64,000 bases of DNA from Opitutaceae bacterium (lineage in GTDB: Bacteria > Verrucomicrobiota > Verrucomicrobiia > Opitutales > Opitutaceae): assembly GCA_016711225.1 (NCBI GenBank), contig JADJTK010000012.1, forward strand, positions 1-64,000, written 5' to 3'. Positions within the stretch are counted from its first letter, which is position 1, and every line of letters starts with the position of its first letter. A program made the position numbers and the translations under genes. The notes under the pieces were generated by a model. It saw nothing but the letters and a program-made list of their open reading frames with translations, had not been told where the DNA came from and did no database searches. Below, in pieces: positions 55,680-64,000 of the stretch.

Positions 55680-56728
55680 GGCGGCCGCGAACGGAGTAAC
55701 GCCTAATCCGTGCCGGGGCACTCAACGGGACCCGTTCCCCGAATTCCGACCGGCTCAACTTGCCAACTACAGCGTTTTTCCCGTTGTCGGATAACACTGT
55801 TACGGGAGGGGCACTGTCACGGAGCTCATCGGACGCTCTCGCGTTGTACAACAAGCTCATTGAGTGGAAGTTCCGGCCATGACGAACCGGCGGTGGCGAC
55901 TCCGGATCGATGCTCCCCCACCATGGTTATGCGACATGTCGGCCTATCACCCGAACGGTCGCCGCTCGCAGGCCACCGGGTTACAATCCCGCTAGTCTTC
56001 CCATCACCAAAAGCCCCGAAACCACGATCCGACAATGCCGCAAGGCTTCTACGATCAATCGAATAGACCGCGATCGCTCGTCGGACGCCATCCCTCGTAA
56101 CGTGCCGTATTCTACCGGTCTTTCCTCCGGATTCTCCTTGCTCCAGGAACTGGGCGCGCCGTTCCGATTAGGCATTTCGGGTAAGTCTTTGTCGCTTTTC
56201 GGGGGAACCATTCCGGCGATTCGCCGCCGGTCCGAGTCGGTCCTTGCTTTCCAAGACCCTTTCGATCAGAGATTTCGGCAGCGAACGATGAGAGCCACCA
56301 CCCCCAAAACCGGCCCACAACGCCGTTGGATATCCGACAACCTCGCTGTCGGATAATACGCTGTTCGGCACAAGAAACTCACATGACAAAAAGAGAAAGC
56401 CGCCAAAGAGTTCCACCTACTCGCCCGGAATATTCGCGCCTGTGTTTATCTTGGGCTTCTTGTGCCACTGTACGCTGCCTTCGCCATGGAAAAGCACAGC
56501 TATACCGCTGCTGCTGTGAGCATGACACTCATTCTTTCGTCAGCGGTTCACTTGATCTATTTGGAGCGGCTCAGGCGCGCTTTATCGTCCTGAACGCATC
56601 ATCCATGAGAACCCGGCCGAACCTGCGGCCAGAGGGAACTCCGGGGACGTGCCCGCCTTCCAAGCCAAGTCAGCCGCCTGTCGTCCCTCATCCGTAAGCG
56701 TTCGGCGAAAGAAGATGACTACCCTTCC

Positions 56729-56968
56729 ATGAGTACGACAACGACGAGTTCAAATCTCCGTTTCGCCGCCGGAGCCGTAAGTATCTTCTCCTTGGTTCTT
56801 CTTGTCATGTTCAGTTTCGCCACGATGGAGCCGCAGTTTGCCCGAAGAGTATTCGTTTCGATCACGAGTCTCTTTCTTGCGTCGACACTGTGCTGGAACG
56901 TGCTTCGGAGGCGCGACATGAAGAGGAAAATCGGGCCGGACCAGACGGCACATCCAACGACTCTATGA
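56729..56968 (+). CDS. Small two-helix membrane protein, hypothetical
   Basis: A 79-residue protein from ATG 56729. Two hydrophobic segments (about 12-32, AGAVSIFSLVLLVMFSFA, and 42-58, VFVSITSLFLASTLCWNVL) are followed by a basic tail (RRRDMKRK). I do not recognise a family. Codon use is less GC-rich than in the flanking operons, so it may have been acquired. It lies 57 bases ahead of another small membrane-protein gene on the same strand, perhaps in one transcript. Confidence 0.5.
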   Translation: MSTTTTSSNLRFAAGAVSIFSLVLLVMFSFATMEPQFARRVFVSITSLFLASTLCWNVLRRRDMKRKIGPDQTAHPTTL

Positions 56969-57025
56969 CGCCCGTTTTCCAATCACAGTCCGCGATTCGT
57001 CGTGGCTGATGCGTTGGGCACAAAT

Positions 57026-57541
57026 ATGGCTGATCCCATTCAGATATCCGCCGCTTGGAAAGATGGTCAGTGGCTGGTGCTTCGGCGGGATTCCCCCGTC
57101 GGTCCAGATCGCTGTATCGTCACGAACGAGCCGACTTTCGGCCATCGGAGATTCCAGCGGACCTTAAGCTGGGGCAAGAATGGTCCCGGAGATGCGTGGA
57201 TCCCGATGAAGATTCAGGTTCTCTGGGCATTGGCGGATATGAAATTTGTCAGGGTTGAAGTCGGATTGAGGGAGAAGGTGAAGGCGAAGCGGTTGATCAG
57301 GCTGGTCCTTTCATTTGCTTCCATGGCTGGGGGATTGGCCTTGTTTGTTTACGGGATACAAAAGGGATTTCCTCCGTCGATGACTCACCTGGGCGGTGGC
57401 GCCACATTGACTGTGATAGCATTGACCCTATTTGCGAATACGCACTCGGTTATCGATATCGTAGCGATGGATGATGAACACATCTGGTTGCGAGGCGCGC
57501 ACCGAGTGTTCTTGGACACACTGCCGGAATTTCCGAAATAA
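57026..57541 (+). CDS. Hypothetical membrane protein
   Basis: A 171-residue protein. A soluble N-terminal part (AAWKDGQWLVLRRDS, DRCIVTNEPTFGHRRFQRTLSW) is followed by two helices (about 103-121 and 126-148) and a short C-terminal domain (IVAMDDEHIWLRGAHRVFLDTLP). The RCIVTNEPT phrase resembles the CVKCNAP-type pattern in a widespread group of uncharacterised two-helix proteins, with the second Cys replaced. ATG 57026 is preferred to GTG 57002; both are followed by a GCTGAT sequence, as if the start had been duplicated. Lower GC than the core genes. Confidence 0.6.
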   Translation: MADPIQISAAWKDGQWLVLRRDSPVGPDRCIVTNEPTFGHRRFQRTLSWGKNGPGDAWIPMKIQVLWALADMKFVRVEVGLREKVKAKRLIRLVLSFASMAGGLALFVYGIQKGFPPSMTHLGGGATLTVIALTLFANTHSVIDIVAMDDEHIWLRGAHRVFLDTLPEFPK

Positions 57542-57548
57542 TAGGATG

Positions 57549-57625
57549 CCCAATCGGGTAGCCGGCGGTGGTTAGCCGCCGGCCCCACACCACCCGGCGT
57601 ACGGGTCCGTACCGGGCGATTCCAG
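57549..57625 (-). ncRNA. Possible 3' remnant of a group II intron
   Basis: On the minus strand, two stem-loops in series. The first has arms gtacgg and ccgtac (57599-57612) inside cccg/cggg. The second has arms gccggcgg (57561-57568) and ccgccggc (57576-57583). The order, with GGTGGTGTGGGG between them and TACCCGATT at the end, is like the stretch that follows reverse-transcriptase ORFs in bacterial group II introns. No RT gene is left; IS66 lies directly upstream in that direction. From memory of such sequences only. Confidence 0.35.
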
Positions 57626-57703
57626 TCTCCATCATTCATCGACGCGTGCCGCGCCTTTGGGATAATGATAGGCGAGCCAGGCCTCCTGCAGGGAGACTGA
57701 CCC

Positions 57704-57726
57704 AGGTTTTGCGCTGCGCAAAACCT
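57704..57726. repeat. Perfect palindrome with 11-base arms
   Basis: aggttttgcgc and gcgcaaaacct separated by one T, 30 bases outside the left end of the IS66 element. Confidence 0.6.
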
Positions 57727-57862
57727 CAGGTAGTCGGAGGATTGATCTGCGCCATCGTAAGCGTCCGGCCGGCGACCTACGACGGCGGCATTGCCGAGTA
57801 GCGAAGCGATGTCTCACTGGTGCTCATTGAGACGTCGCAATAAGCACCAAGAGGAAGCCCGA

Positions 57863-59347
57863 CTACGACGCGCTGGGCTGCCAGAGGCGCGGGGTGAGCG
57901 GGCGCAGGTCGTCCTGATTGGTCAGGCGAGGGAGCCGGGTGAGGATGTCCTTGAGGTAGGCCAGCGGGTCCTTGCCGTGGCGCTGGCAGGAGACGATCAG
58001 CGAGTAGAGAATAGCGGAGCGTTGGCCGGCGTCGGGGTGGCCGATGAACAACCAGTTCTTCTTGCCGATGCAGGAGGGCCGAATGGCGTTTTCGACGAGG
58101 TTGTTGTCGAGCCGGCTTACGCCGTGGTTGAGGTGTGCGGACAACGGGGCCCACTGGCCAAGCAGGTAGTCGCAGGCCTTGCCCAGAGGCGATTTTGGCC
58201 GGATACGTTGGCGCGCCCACACGGCCAGGCGCTTCAAGCTGTTCATGGTGCGGGCCAGCCCTTCGGGTTTGGCCCGTTCGAGACCGCGCTGTTCGGCAGT
58301 GAGATTCTGTTCGTCCCACTCGCGTTCGCGCCGGTACATCCGACCGATCAACCGCAGGGCGGCCTGCGTGATGCGAGGGTTGTCGCCTTGGGCCTCGAAG
58401 AAGTACCGCCGCGCGTGCGCCCAGCAGCCCAGCCACGTCACGGCCGGATGGACCTCGGCGTAAGAGGCGTAGGCTTCGTAGCCGTCGGACTGCAGCAGGC
58501 CGGCGTAGTCGTCAGTGAGCAGTGTGGTCAATTCTCCATGCCGCCGGGTCAGGCGCCAATCAAAGACGACATCGCCTCCCGGTGTGCTCACCACCCACAG
58601 GTAGCCTTGGATGGCGCGATGGCCCTTTTCATCCGGATCGAGGAACTTCACCGGAGTCTCGTCACATTGCAGATAGTGACCGGCGAGCAGCTCGCACAGC
58701 ATCAGCTTGTAGATCGGCTCGACCCAATCGGACACCAGCCGGATCCAGTCGGCCATGCTCTTGCGGCTGAGTTGCGCGCCCCATTGGATCGACATCGTCT
58801 CGAGCCGGTACAACGGCAGGTGATGCTGATATTTGGAGATGACGATATAGGCCAGCAGACCCGCCGCCGCGTAGCCGCCCATCGCCGGACGCGGCAGCGC
58901 CGGCGCGACCACCGGAGCCTGACTGCGGTCGGCTTTGCGGCGAAACTTCGGACGCACGATCTCGCGCTTGACCAGCTTGGGGCCGATGAGGTCGACCTCG
59001 AAGGTGGATTCCTCGCTGATGTGTTCGAAGGCCTCCGGCTCCGCCCGCACTTCCTCGGGCAAGATCACCACCGTCTCGACCACCGGCAGATCTTTGAAGA
59101 CTTCGGCCGGTATCGGCCGCTTCTCCGCCACCGGGGTGCGGCGCTGGTAGGTGACCGTGCGCGTGGCGCGTTCGATCTGCGGGGTTTCCGGCAGAGCGAG
59201 TTTGTCCTGCATCGGGGAATTGATGACGAGCTTCTCGCTGTGCGCTCCAAACATCTGCCGACGAAACCAGGCAACCTGGGCTTCCAGGTCGGTCACCTGC
59301 GCCTTCAGGGCGAGGTTTTCTTAGTAAAGTACTTCGGCAGGAGGCAT
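57863..59347 (-). pseudogene. tnpC: IS66 transposase TnpC with internal stop
   Basis: The DDE transposase. From ATG 59347 it reads MPPAEVLY, then TAA (59323-59321), then ENLALKAQVTDLEAQVAWFRRQMFGAHSEKLV. Gln (CAA) at the stop would give normal family sequence, so this is a C-to-T nonsense change. The remainder is intact from a possible restart at GTG 59296 (477 residues): YLQCDETPVKFLD, LQSDGYEAYA, CWAHARRYFFEA, NLVENAIRPSCIGKKNWLFIGH and the C-terminal YLKDILTRLP. The N-terminal leucine-zipper-like part is lost unless the stop is read through. Identity is certain, activity doubtful. Confidence 0.9.
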
Positions 59348-59395
59348 TGGCTATACGATGACAACGTACCTACACTATAAGTAGTTGATGTCCAT

Positions 59396-59740
59396 TCATT
59401 TATCTCTGATACCATGTCTTTTGCAGCCATCTTTTAGGTCGATGCCCGCCAGCAACATTGTCAACGCTGTCGACTCCAGATCGAGCTTGGTCCCGGCGGC
59501 CTGCGGCCAACTAAACCGACCCTTTTCGAGCCGCTTGGCCAGTACCCAGACGCCGGATCCATCCCAGCACAGGATCTTGAGCCGATCCCGGTTCTTGTTG
59601 GTGAACACAAACCAGGCCCCGCCGAAGGGATCCTCGTGGAGCTTCTCGCTGGCCAGTGCCCACAACCCGTCGAAGTGCTTGCGCATGTCCACCGGCTCGA
59701 TGGCCAGGAAGATGCGCTGTGTCGGTGACAACGAGATCAT
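59396..59740 (-). CDS. tnpB: IS66 accessory protein TnpB
   Basis: The 114-residue Orf2 of IS66 elements, needed for transposition, of unknown mechanism. It has family sequence throughout (PVDMRKHFDGLWALASEKLHEDPFGGAWFVF, NRDRLKILCWDGSGVWVLAKRLEKGRFSWP). The last residues diverge (DLKDGCKRHGIRDK). One frame over, the bases read WYQR and TAA (59400-59402), which is the usual kind of ending, so a one-base loss near 59415-59421 is likely. ATG 59740 is five bases after the tnpA stop. Confidence 0.92.
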   Translation of the reverse strand: MISLSPTQRIFLAIEPVDMRKHFDGLWALASEKLHEDPFGGAWFVFTNKNRDRLKILCWDGSGVWVLAKRLEKGRFSWPQAAGTKLDLESTALTMLLAGIDLKDGCKRHGIRDK

Positions 59741-59744
59741 CGTG

Positions 59745-60089
59745 TCAGCGCCCCGCCACGTTGAGCAGCGCCGCCAGCGCGGTCGCATCGGCCGCACGCA
59801 CCACCCAGCCGTTGGGTAACGTCAGCTCGAAGGCCCACCGCGAGACCGCCGGCAGTTTCACCTCGGCAAATTGCACCGCGGCGCGCCCTCTCCCACGGCC
59901 CTGCAAATACACCCACTTCGCGAGCGTTGTGCGATTGATCCCTTCCTGCCGGGCGAACTGCTCCATCGTGAGCCCGCTCGCTCGATACCCGGCGACCAAC
60001 TCCGCTCGCCGCGCCGCTGGCGTGATTTGGCGCCCGTCTCGGCTGCGTTTGCCTTCCGCCTTCAACACCTCTGCGGTGATCGTTGTCAT
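59745..60089 (-). CDS. tnpA: IS66 protein TnpA (helix-turn-helix)
   Basis: The 114-residue Orf1 of IS66, a DNA-binding protein. The helix-turn-helix is at about 22-60 (TPAARRAELVAGYRASGLTMEQFARQEGINRTTLAKWVYL, seen through RAELVAGYRASGLTMEQFA and INRTTLAKW). The C-terminal part (FAEVKLPAVSRWAFELTLPNGWVVRAADATALAALL) matches the family. The start is ATG 60089. It is intact. Confidence 0.92.
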   Translation of the reverse strand: MTTITAEVLKAEGKRSRDGRQITPAARRAELVAGYRASGLTMEQFARQEGINRTTLAKWVYLQGRGRGRAAVQFAEVKLPAVSRWAFELTLPNGWVVRAADATALAALLNVAGR

Positions 60090-60235
60090 CACCGCAGCAT
60101 ACCCGATCTCCGCTCACTCGACTACGTGGTCGCCGGCCGGACGCTTACGCTTGAGCACGCCCCGCTCGGCGCCTTCCCGCAATCCGGTGCGAAATTCGCC
60201 AACGTTCATTCGTGTCTATATTCTAGATTCCAAGA

Positions 60236-60256
60236 GCGGAACCGCTTCGGTTCCGC
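60236..60256 (-). terminator. Hairpin after nuoN
   Basis: Nine-base arms gcggaaccg and cggttccgc with a three-base loop, about 70 bases past the nuoN stop. The following T content is weak (TCTTGG), so termination is probable, not certain. It lies between the nuo operon and the IS66 right end. Confidence 0.5.
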
Positions 60257-60326
60257 GCGGAACGGGAAGCTGTTGCGCTCCATTCGCGGCACGGCAACCG
60301 CGCCGCTACACAGAGACCCCGCCCGC

Positions 60327-61856
60327 TCACCGCGTGGCGATCCACTGCCCGAACGGGCCCTGATACACGCCCAGCAACACGGTGGCCAACGCGAGGGACA
60401 CCAACGTCAGGCTGGCGGCCACCCCCAGATGCAGCGGCACCACGGCGGCACGCTCGGGGGACGGCGGTGCCTCCTCGTAGAAGGCCGCCCGCATCCAGCC
60501 GAAGTAGTAATAGATCGAAACCACTACCGCCACGATAGCGACCCCCAGCAGTATCCACAGACGAGCGTGGAAGGCGGCGACAAAGATGAGCAGCTTGCCG
60601 ATGAACCCGGCCAGCGGCGGGATGCCGGCCAACGAACCAATGCCGCAGGCGAGCACCGCACCGAGCAACGGGCTCTTCCGGGCGAGGCCGGCGTAGTGAC
60701 GAAAATCCTGGTCGGCATCGGCGTCCCCGGCGACATGCGCCATGACGCCAAACACTGCCATCGCCCCGAGCAGATACGTGAAGAGATAGAAATAGACCGC
60801 GGCCGGTGCCCAGCTCACGGCGTCCGTCCGGGCGATCGAGGCGACCACGCCCACGAGCAGGAAACCGGCGTGCGATACACCGGAGAGGCCCATCAGGCGC
60901 TTCACGTTGCGCTGCGGCAAGGCAGCGAGATTGCCAAAGAGCAGACTGAGCGCGGCGAAGATCGAGAGCAGCGGCAGGGTTACCTGGGCGAGCGGCAGGA
61001 AAGGCCCGCGCACGAGGATAAGCAGGAGGGCGAAACCAGCGGCCTTCGAGGAGACGGCGAGAAAGGCGGTCACCGGAGTCGGGGCACCTTGATACACATC
61101 GGGCACCCAGATCTGGAACGGCACCGCGCCGATCTTGAAGGCGATGCCGGAGAGCACGAGGGCGGCGCCGACCAGCGCGAGCGGCTCGTCGGGGTTGTGG
61201 CGGAGAAACTCGCCGAGCGCGGCGAAGTTCATCGACTGAGCCGTGTGCCCGGCCAGCAGCGGGTTTCCAGCGATGCCGTAAAGCAGCACAATGCCGAAGA
61301 GCAGTAGCGCCGAACTAAGCGAGCCCATCACCAGATATTTCAGACCGGCTTCGAGCGAGAGCGGGCTGGCGCGGAAATAGGAGACAAGGATGTAGAACGC
61401 CACGGTCACCGTCTCCAACGCCACGAAGAGCAGAACGAAGTGGTTGCTCTGGGCCAGCAGCATGAGCGCCCCGGTTGCGACCAACAGTACATGGAAGAAT
61501 TCAACCCGTGGCGCCTTCTGCTTCGGTAGCACGATGGTGGCGATGAAGCTCACCAGGAGAGAGGCCACCAAGAAGAACACCCGCATGATCTGCGAGTCGG
61601 TGGTCTGGCGGACAAGCCCGCCAAAGAGCTCATGCCCCAGCCAGACTGCCGACCAGTCGCGGAGCGTCCAGGCCAGCGCCGCCACGAAGCCGAGAATCGC
61701 CACCCGCGGAATGACGGTCGCGAGCTGGCGCTTCGGCAGCAGCAATTCGAGCGCGAGCAGCGCCAACGCGACCACGCCCAACCCGATCTCGGGCGCGAGT
61801 GCCGGCCAGTAGTTGGAGACCGCGATGTCGTGAAGAGCTTTGATTTCCGGAGTCAT
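60327..61856 (-). CDS. nuoN: NADH-quinone oxidoreductase subunit N
   Basis: Antiporter-like proton-pumping subunit of complex I, in the cytoplasmic membrane. 509 residues, about 14 helices. The Mrp/antiporter signature is clear: LEAGLKYLVMGSLSSALLLFGIVLLYG, then FKIGAVPFQIWVPDVYQGAPTPVTAFLAVSSKAAGF, with the conserved Glu and Lys residues, and the C-terminal LAGIPPLAGFIGKLLIF. It is the last gene of the nuo operon, 55 bases after nuoM. Confidence 0.97.
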   Translation of the reverse strand: MTPEIKALHDIAVSNYWPALAPEIGLGVVALALLALELLLPKRQLATVIPRVAILGFVAALAWTLRDWSAVWLGHELFGGLVRQTTDSQIMRVFFLVASLLVSFIATIVLPKQKAPRVEFFHVLLVATGALMLLAQSNHFVLLFVALETVTVAFYILVSYFRASPLSLEAGLKYLVMGSLSSALLLFGIVLLYGIAGNPLLAGHTAQSMNFAALGEFLRHNPDEPLALVGAALVLSGIAFKIGAVPFQIWVPDVYQGAPTPVTAFLAVSSKAAGFALLLILVRGPFLPLAQVTLPLLSIFAALSLLFGNLAALPQRNVKRLMGLSGVSHAGFLLVGVVASIARTDAVSWAPAAVYFYLFTYLLGAMAVFGVMAHVAGDADADQDFRHYAGLARKSPLLGAVLACGIGSLAGIPPLAGFIGKLLIFVAAFHARLWILLGVAIVAVVVSIYYYFGWMRAAFYEEAPPSPERAAVVPLHLGVAASLTLVSLALATVLLGVYQGPFGQWIATR

Positions 61857-61911
61857 GCGAGCGGGGCGGGCGGAAGGAAGGCTGAAGGCTGAAAATTGAA
61901 GGCTGAAATGC

Positions 61912-63477
61912 TCACGGACGGGCGACGATATTCACGGTTGCATCGACCGCCGGGACCGCCGTGGCGAGTGCGCTGGAGCTTGGCGCGGTGAGCGTCTCGT
62001 TGAGCGGGGCGGTGAGCGCCTTCGGCCAGAAACCAATGAAGAACAACGCGGCGAGCAACACCAGCGCGGGGATACGCGCGGCCCAGTCGAGATCGGCGGT
62101 CGGGTTGGCCGTGGCGTAACTGACGTGGTTCGGGGTCGGCTCGCCGAAGAAGACCTTGGCAACGGCGCGCAGACCGTAGACTGCAGAGATCACCAGACCA
62201 AGCATCGCCAGTGCAGTGTAGAGATGCGAGAGCTGCCAGAGCGCGAGGAAGATCGTGAGTTCGCCCCAGAAGCCGGCGAAGCCCGGCAATCCGATGCTGG
62301 CGAGCATCGCCGCGGAGAAGAAGGCCGCGAGCACCGGCGCGCGCTTCACCAGGCCGCCCATCTGCGCCATGTCGAAGGTGCCCACCCGCTGGTGGATCTG
62401 CGCTGTCAGCAGGAAGAGCAGCGCCACGGAAAAGCCATGCGCCACCATGAAGAGCACCGCGCCGCCGGCGCCGAGGGTCGAAAGACAGGCTACGCCGAGG
62501 AAACCGTAGCCCACGTGCATCACCGAGCCGAAGCCGACCATCTGCTTAAGGTCGCGTTGCGCCATCGTCACCAGACCGATCACGATGATGTTGCCTAGCG
62601 CGAGCCAGACGATCCACAGCACCCAGTCCTGCGCCCCGAGGGGCAGCAGCGGAAGCGCGATCTGGACGAGGCCGTAGAGTCCAAACTTCTTGAGCACGCC
62701 GGCATGCAGCATCGACACCGAAGTGGGCGCGGCCCCGTAACCAAGCGGCGCCCACGAGTGGAACGGCCACAGCGAGACGAGGATGCCGAAGCCGAAGAGC
62801 AGCAGGCCAAAGAGGTTGTGCTGCAGCGAGGCGAGCAGAGCGCCGTCGCCGGCGAGCGCGAGGCGGAGATTGATCAGGTCGAAGGAGGCGGCGTTGCTCT
62901 TCGCGTAGAGCGCGATCAGGCCGGCAAGCGAAAGCATGGCACCGGCGGTGAGGTAGATCGTCATCTTCATCGCGGCGTAGACGCGGTCGCGCCCGCCCCA
63001 GAGGCCGACCAGGAGGAAGGTCGGGATGAGGGCGAACTCGTGGAAGAAGTAGAAGAAAAAGATATCCACCGAGGCGAACACACCCATGAGCCCGCCGTGC
63101 ATCACCAACAGCAGCATCAGGTAGAGTTTCAGCCGCTCGGCCCCGGACTGCAGCGCCACCAGGCCGGCCGCGAAGCCAACGATCGCCGCCATCACAAAGA
63201 GGGGGAGCGAGATGCCGTTGAGACCGAGCTTGAGCGCGATACCGAGCGCGCGGGAGAGTCCGAGATCGGTGACCGAGAGGAAGGCATAGCCGCTCGTTTT
63301 CGGCGCGGCGGCGTAGCCCCACCACAAATGGAGCGCCACCAGCAGCGGCACGAGGAAACCAACGAAGGCGATGAGTTTGCAGAGCCGCTTCGGGATGAAG
63401 TTGCCGAAGGCAAGGATGAGCCCGCCGGCCAGCGGAGCGGCCACGGCCAGTTGCAGGAGAAGCGTAGCGTCGTTCAT
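61912..63477 (-). CDS. nuoM: NADH-quinone oxidoreductase subunit M
   Basis: Second antiporter-like proton-pumping subunit of complex I. 521 residues, about 14 helices. Landmarks are FFYFFHEFALIPTFLLVGLWGGRDRVYAAMKMTIYLTAGAML, LWPFHSWAPLGYGAAPTSVSMLHAGVLKKFGLYGL, MVGFGSVMHVGYGFLG and ASIGLPGFAGFWGE. The order L-M-N is that of the standard nuo operon, and the quinone it reduces is likely the menaquinone made by menC/menE. ATG 63477. Confidence 0.97.
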   Translation of the reverse strand: MNDATLLLQLAVAAPLAGGLILAFGNFIPKRLCKLIAFVGFLVPLLVALHLWWGYAAAPKTSGYAFLSVTDLGLSRALGIALKLGLNGISLPLFVMAAIVGFAAGLVALQSGAERLKLYLMLLLVMHGGLMGVFASVDIFFFYFFHEFALIPTFLLVGLWGGRDRVYAAMKMTIYLTAGAMLSLAGLIALYAKSNAASFDLINLRLALAGDGALLASLQHNLFGLLLFGFGILVSLWPFHSWAPLGYGAAPTSVSMLHAGVLKKFGLYGLVQIALPLLPLGAQDWVLWIVWLALGNIIVIGLVTMAQRDLKQMVGFGSVMHVGYGFLGVACLSTLGAGGAVLFMVAHGFSVALLFLLTAQIHQRVGTFDMAQMGGLVKRAPVLAAFFSAAMLASIGLPGFAGFWGELTIFLALWQLSHLYTALAMLGLVISAVYGLRAVAKVFFGEPTPNHVSYATANPTADLDWAARIPALVLLAALFFIGFWPKALTAPLNETLTAPSSSALATAVPAVDATVNIVARP

Positions 63478-63608
63478 CGGCAGGAAAGGCAGTTCACAGA
63501 AGGTAACGAAGAGGGGAAGAGAACGGAGAACCGGAGCGTCGCAGGCGACAGCACCTTTGTTTCCTTCGTTGTCTTCTGTCGGTTTGTTTGGCCGTTCCGG
63601 TTCATGGC

Positions 63609-64000
63609 TCAGAGAAGTCCGGTGGCGACAGCCCAGCAGAGGGCGGCGCCGACCAGGAACCAGTAGACGTAGCCGTGGATACTGCCCATGTGCAGGGCGC
63701 GGGCGCCGTAGCCCAACCAGCCGACGACTTCGGCCAATACGCGCGGCAGACCGGCGACAAAGATATGGTCGAGGAAGTTGAGCACCATCGCGAAGCGCTG
63801 CTGCACCTTAGCAACGTACCAGTTGTAGGTGCTATCAAAGCACTCCTTCAGGCGCACGAGCTGACCAAAGCCCGCCGGAGACTTCTCCGCTAGAGTGTCG
63901 GTGGCCGCGGAAGCGTAGAACCACCAAGCTCCCCCACCACCAACGGCAAGTATGCCGAGGGAGAGCAGCAACATCGTCGTGTGCGCCGGTCCATGGGCCT
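63609..64000 (-). CDS. nuoL: NADH-quinone oxidoreductase subunit L, C-terminal part
   Basis: The C-terminal 130 residues of a NuoL-type subunit; the gene runs off the right edge, so its start is outside. In frame from the edge it reads AHGPAHTTMLLLSLGILAVGGGGAWWFY, then KECFDSTYNWYVAKVQQRFAM, the amphipathic lateral helix and final membrane helix (GYVYWFLVGAALCWAVATGLL). Placement just upstream of nuoM supports nuoL. The 131 bases between it and nuoM hold no gene. Confidence 0.9.
   Translation of the reverse strand, partial: AHGPAHTTMLLLSLGILAVGGGGAWWFYASAATDTLAEKSPAGFGQLVRLKECFDSTYNWYVAKVQQRFAMVLNFLDHIFVAGLPRVLAEVVGWLGYGARALHMGSIHGYVYWFLVGAALCWAVATGLL

Larger units (their letters stand above)
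54999..56728. repeat. Gene-poor mosaic of intergenic repeats, 1.7 kb
   Basis: No gene is supported. Left part: cacagaggacacgga (55030-55044) with its near inverse tccgtgttctctgtgg (55494-55509), and atccgcgctatccgcggttgaatc (near 55305-55329) against accacggattcacgcggatg (55434 on). Such dispersed phrases are common in Verrucomicrobiota-like genomes. Family A, B and C hairpins are listed separately. From about 55700 on the GC content is visibly lower. The decamer tgtcggataa occurs at 55785 and 56347, the latter in a stem tatccgaca (56331-56339) with tgtcggata (56347-56355). Confidence 0.65.
57757..60149 (-). mobile_element. IS66-family insertion sequence, degenerate
   Basis: Bounded by inverted repeats gtaagcgtccggccggcgac (from 57757) and its complement ending at 60149, 21 bases matching. 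It begins with GTAAG as many IS66 elements do. Inside are tnpA, tnpB and tnpC in the standard order, read on the minus strand. The eight bases outside each end (gcgccatc and gcttgagc) differ, so no target duplication remains. Length 2393. tnpC has an in-frame TAA and tnpB an apparent one-base loss, so this copy is probably inactive. Confidence 0.92.

Noticed and set aside
56969..57030. Possible integron attC site (GCGTTGGGC near 57011) between the two small genes
   Set aside because: The end matches GTTRRRY, but the partner GCCCAAC box is not present and the arms do not pair well; no integrase is in the window.
57632..57817. 61-codon minus-strand open frame crossing the IS66 left end
   Set aside because: It runs across the IS boundary, so it cannot be an old gene as it stands; the part outside the IS may belong to the intron-like remnant but has no recognisable match.

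Overview
The window is high-GC chromosomal DNA of the kind seen in Verrucomicrobiota, most likely the Opitutales/Opitutaceae. The reasons are a GH115 alpha-glucuronidase under a LacI-type regulator, a PEP-CTERM protein, System II cytochrome c maturation (ResB/CcsA), an rpsP-trmD-rplS cluster without rimM, few Shine-Dalgarno sequences, and many short hairpin repeats between genes. The taxon is an inference from gene content; there is no rRNA or tRNA in the window.

Layout. 0-9 kb: a DegP/HtrA protease, a GT39-like membrane glycosyltransferase, then a glucuronate-use locus (KDPG aldolase and secreted GH115, divergent from a LacI regulator, with a 20-bp perfect palindrome between them). 9-17 kb: an ABC-F ATPase, a decayed leuS 3' end, a higBA toxin-antitoxin pair, an SGNH-like protein and a three-domain LplT-PlsC-Aas lysophospholipid protein. 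17-23 kb: menC-menE-EI24 operon, a small membrane protein and recQ. 23-26 kb: rplS-trmD-rpsP divergent from ychF. 26.5-30 kb: lipoprotein-resB-ccsA. 30-35 kb: recN, pheA, scpB (minus strand), then an orphan ribbon-helix-helix protein and ilvD. 36-42 kb: a double-thioredoxin protein, pgi and a PEP-CTERM choice-of-anchor I protein with a Pho-box-like site.

42-53 kb is a signal-transduction island: a minus-strand operon of four overlapping genes (PAS/GAF kinase, CheY-like regulator, REC-HK-REC-REC hybrid, receiver with CxxC...CxxC tail), facing a plus-strand set (HD-GYP-N-like protein, HDOD protein, hybrid kinase), then an atypical kinase and a conserved protein of unknown function. 55-60 kb is an accessory patch of lower GC: repeats, two small membrane-protein genes, a possible group II intron remnant and a decayed IS66 element. 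60-64 kb is the 3' end of a nuo operon (nuoL, nuoM, nuoN), which fits the menaquinone and cytochrome c genes in one respiratory chain.

Four otherwise ordinary genes (degP, recQ, ilvD and the hybrid kinase at 50.5 kb) each carry one single-base indel in a run of C. In every case the family sequence resumes in the next frame. This looks more like uncorrected sequence error than gene death, and I annotate them as full genes with a frame break. The IS66 genes, by contrast, carry a nonsense codon and an indel that look like real decay. The least explained material is the set of covarying intergenic hairpins, the operators and the 53.5-57.5 kb region.
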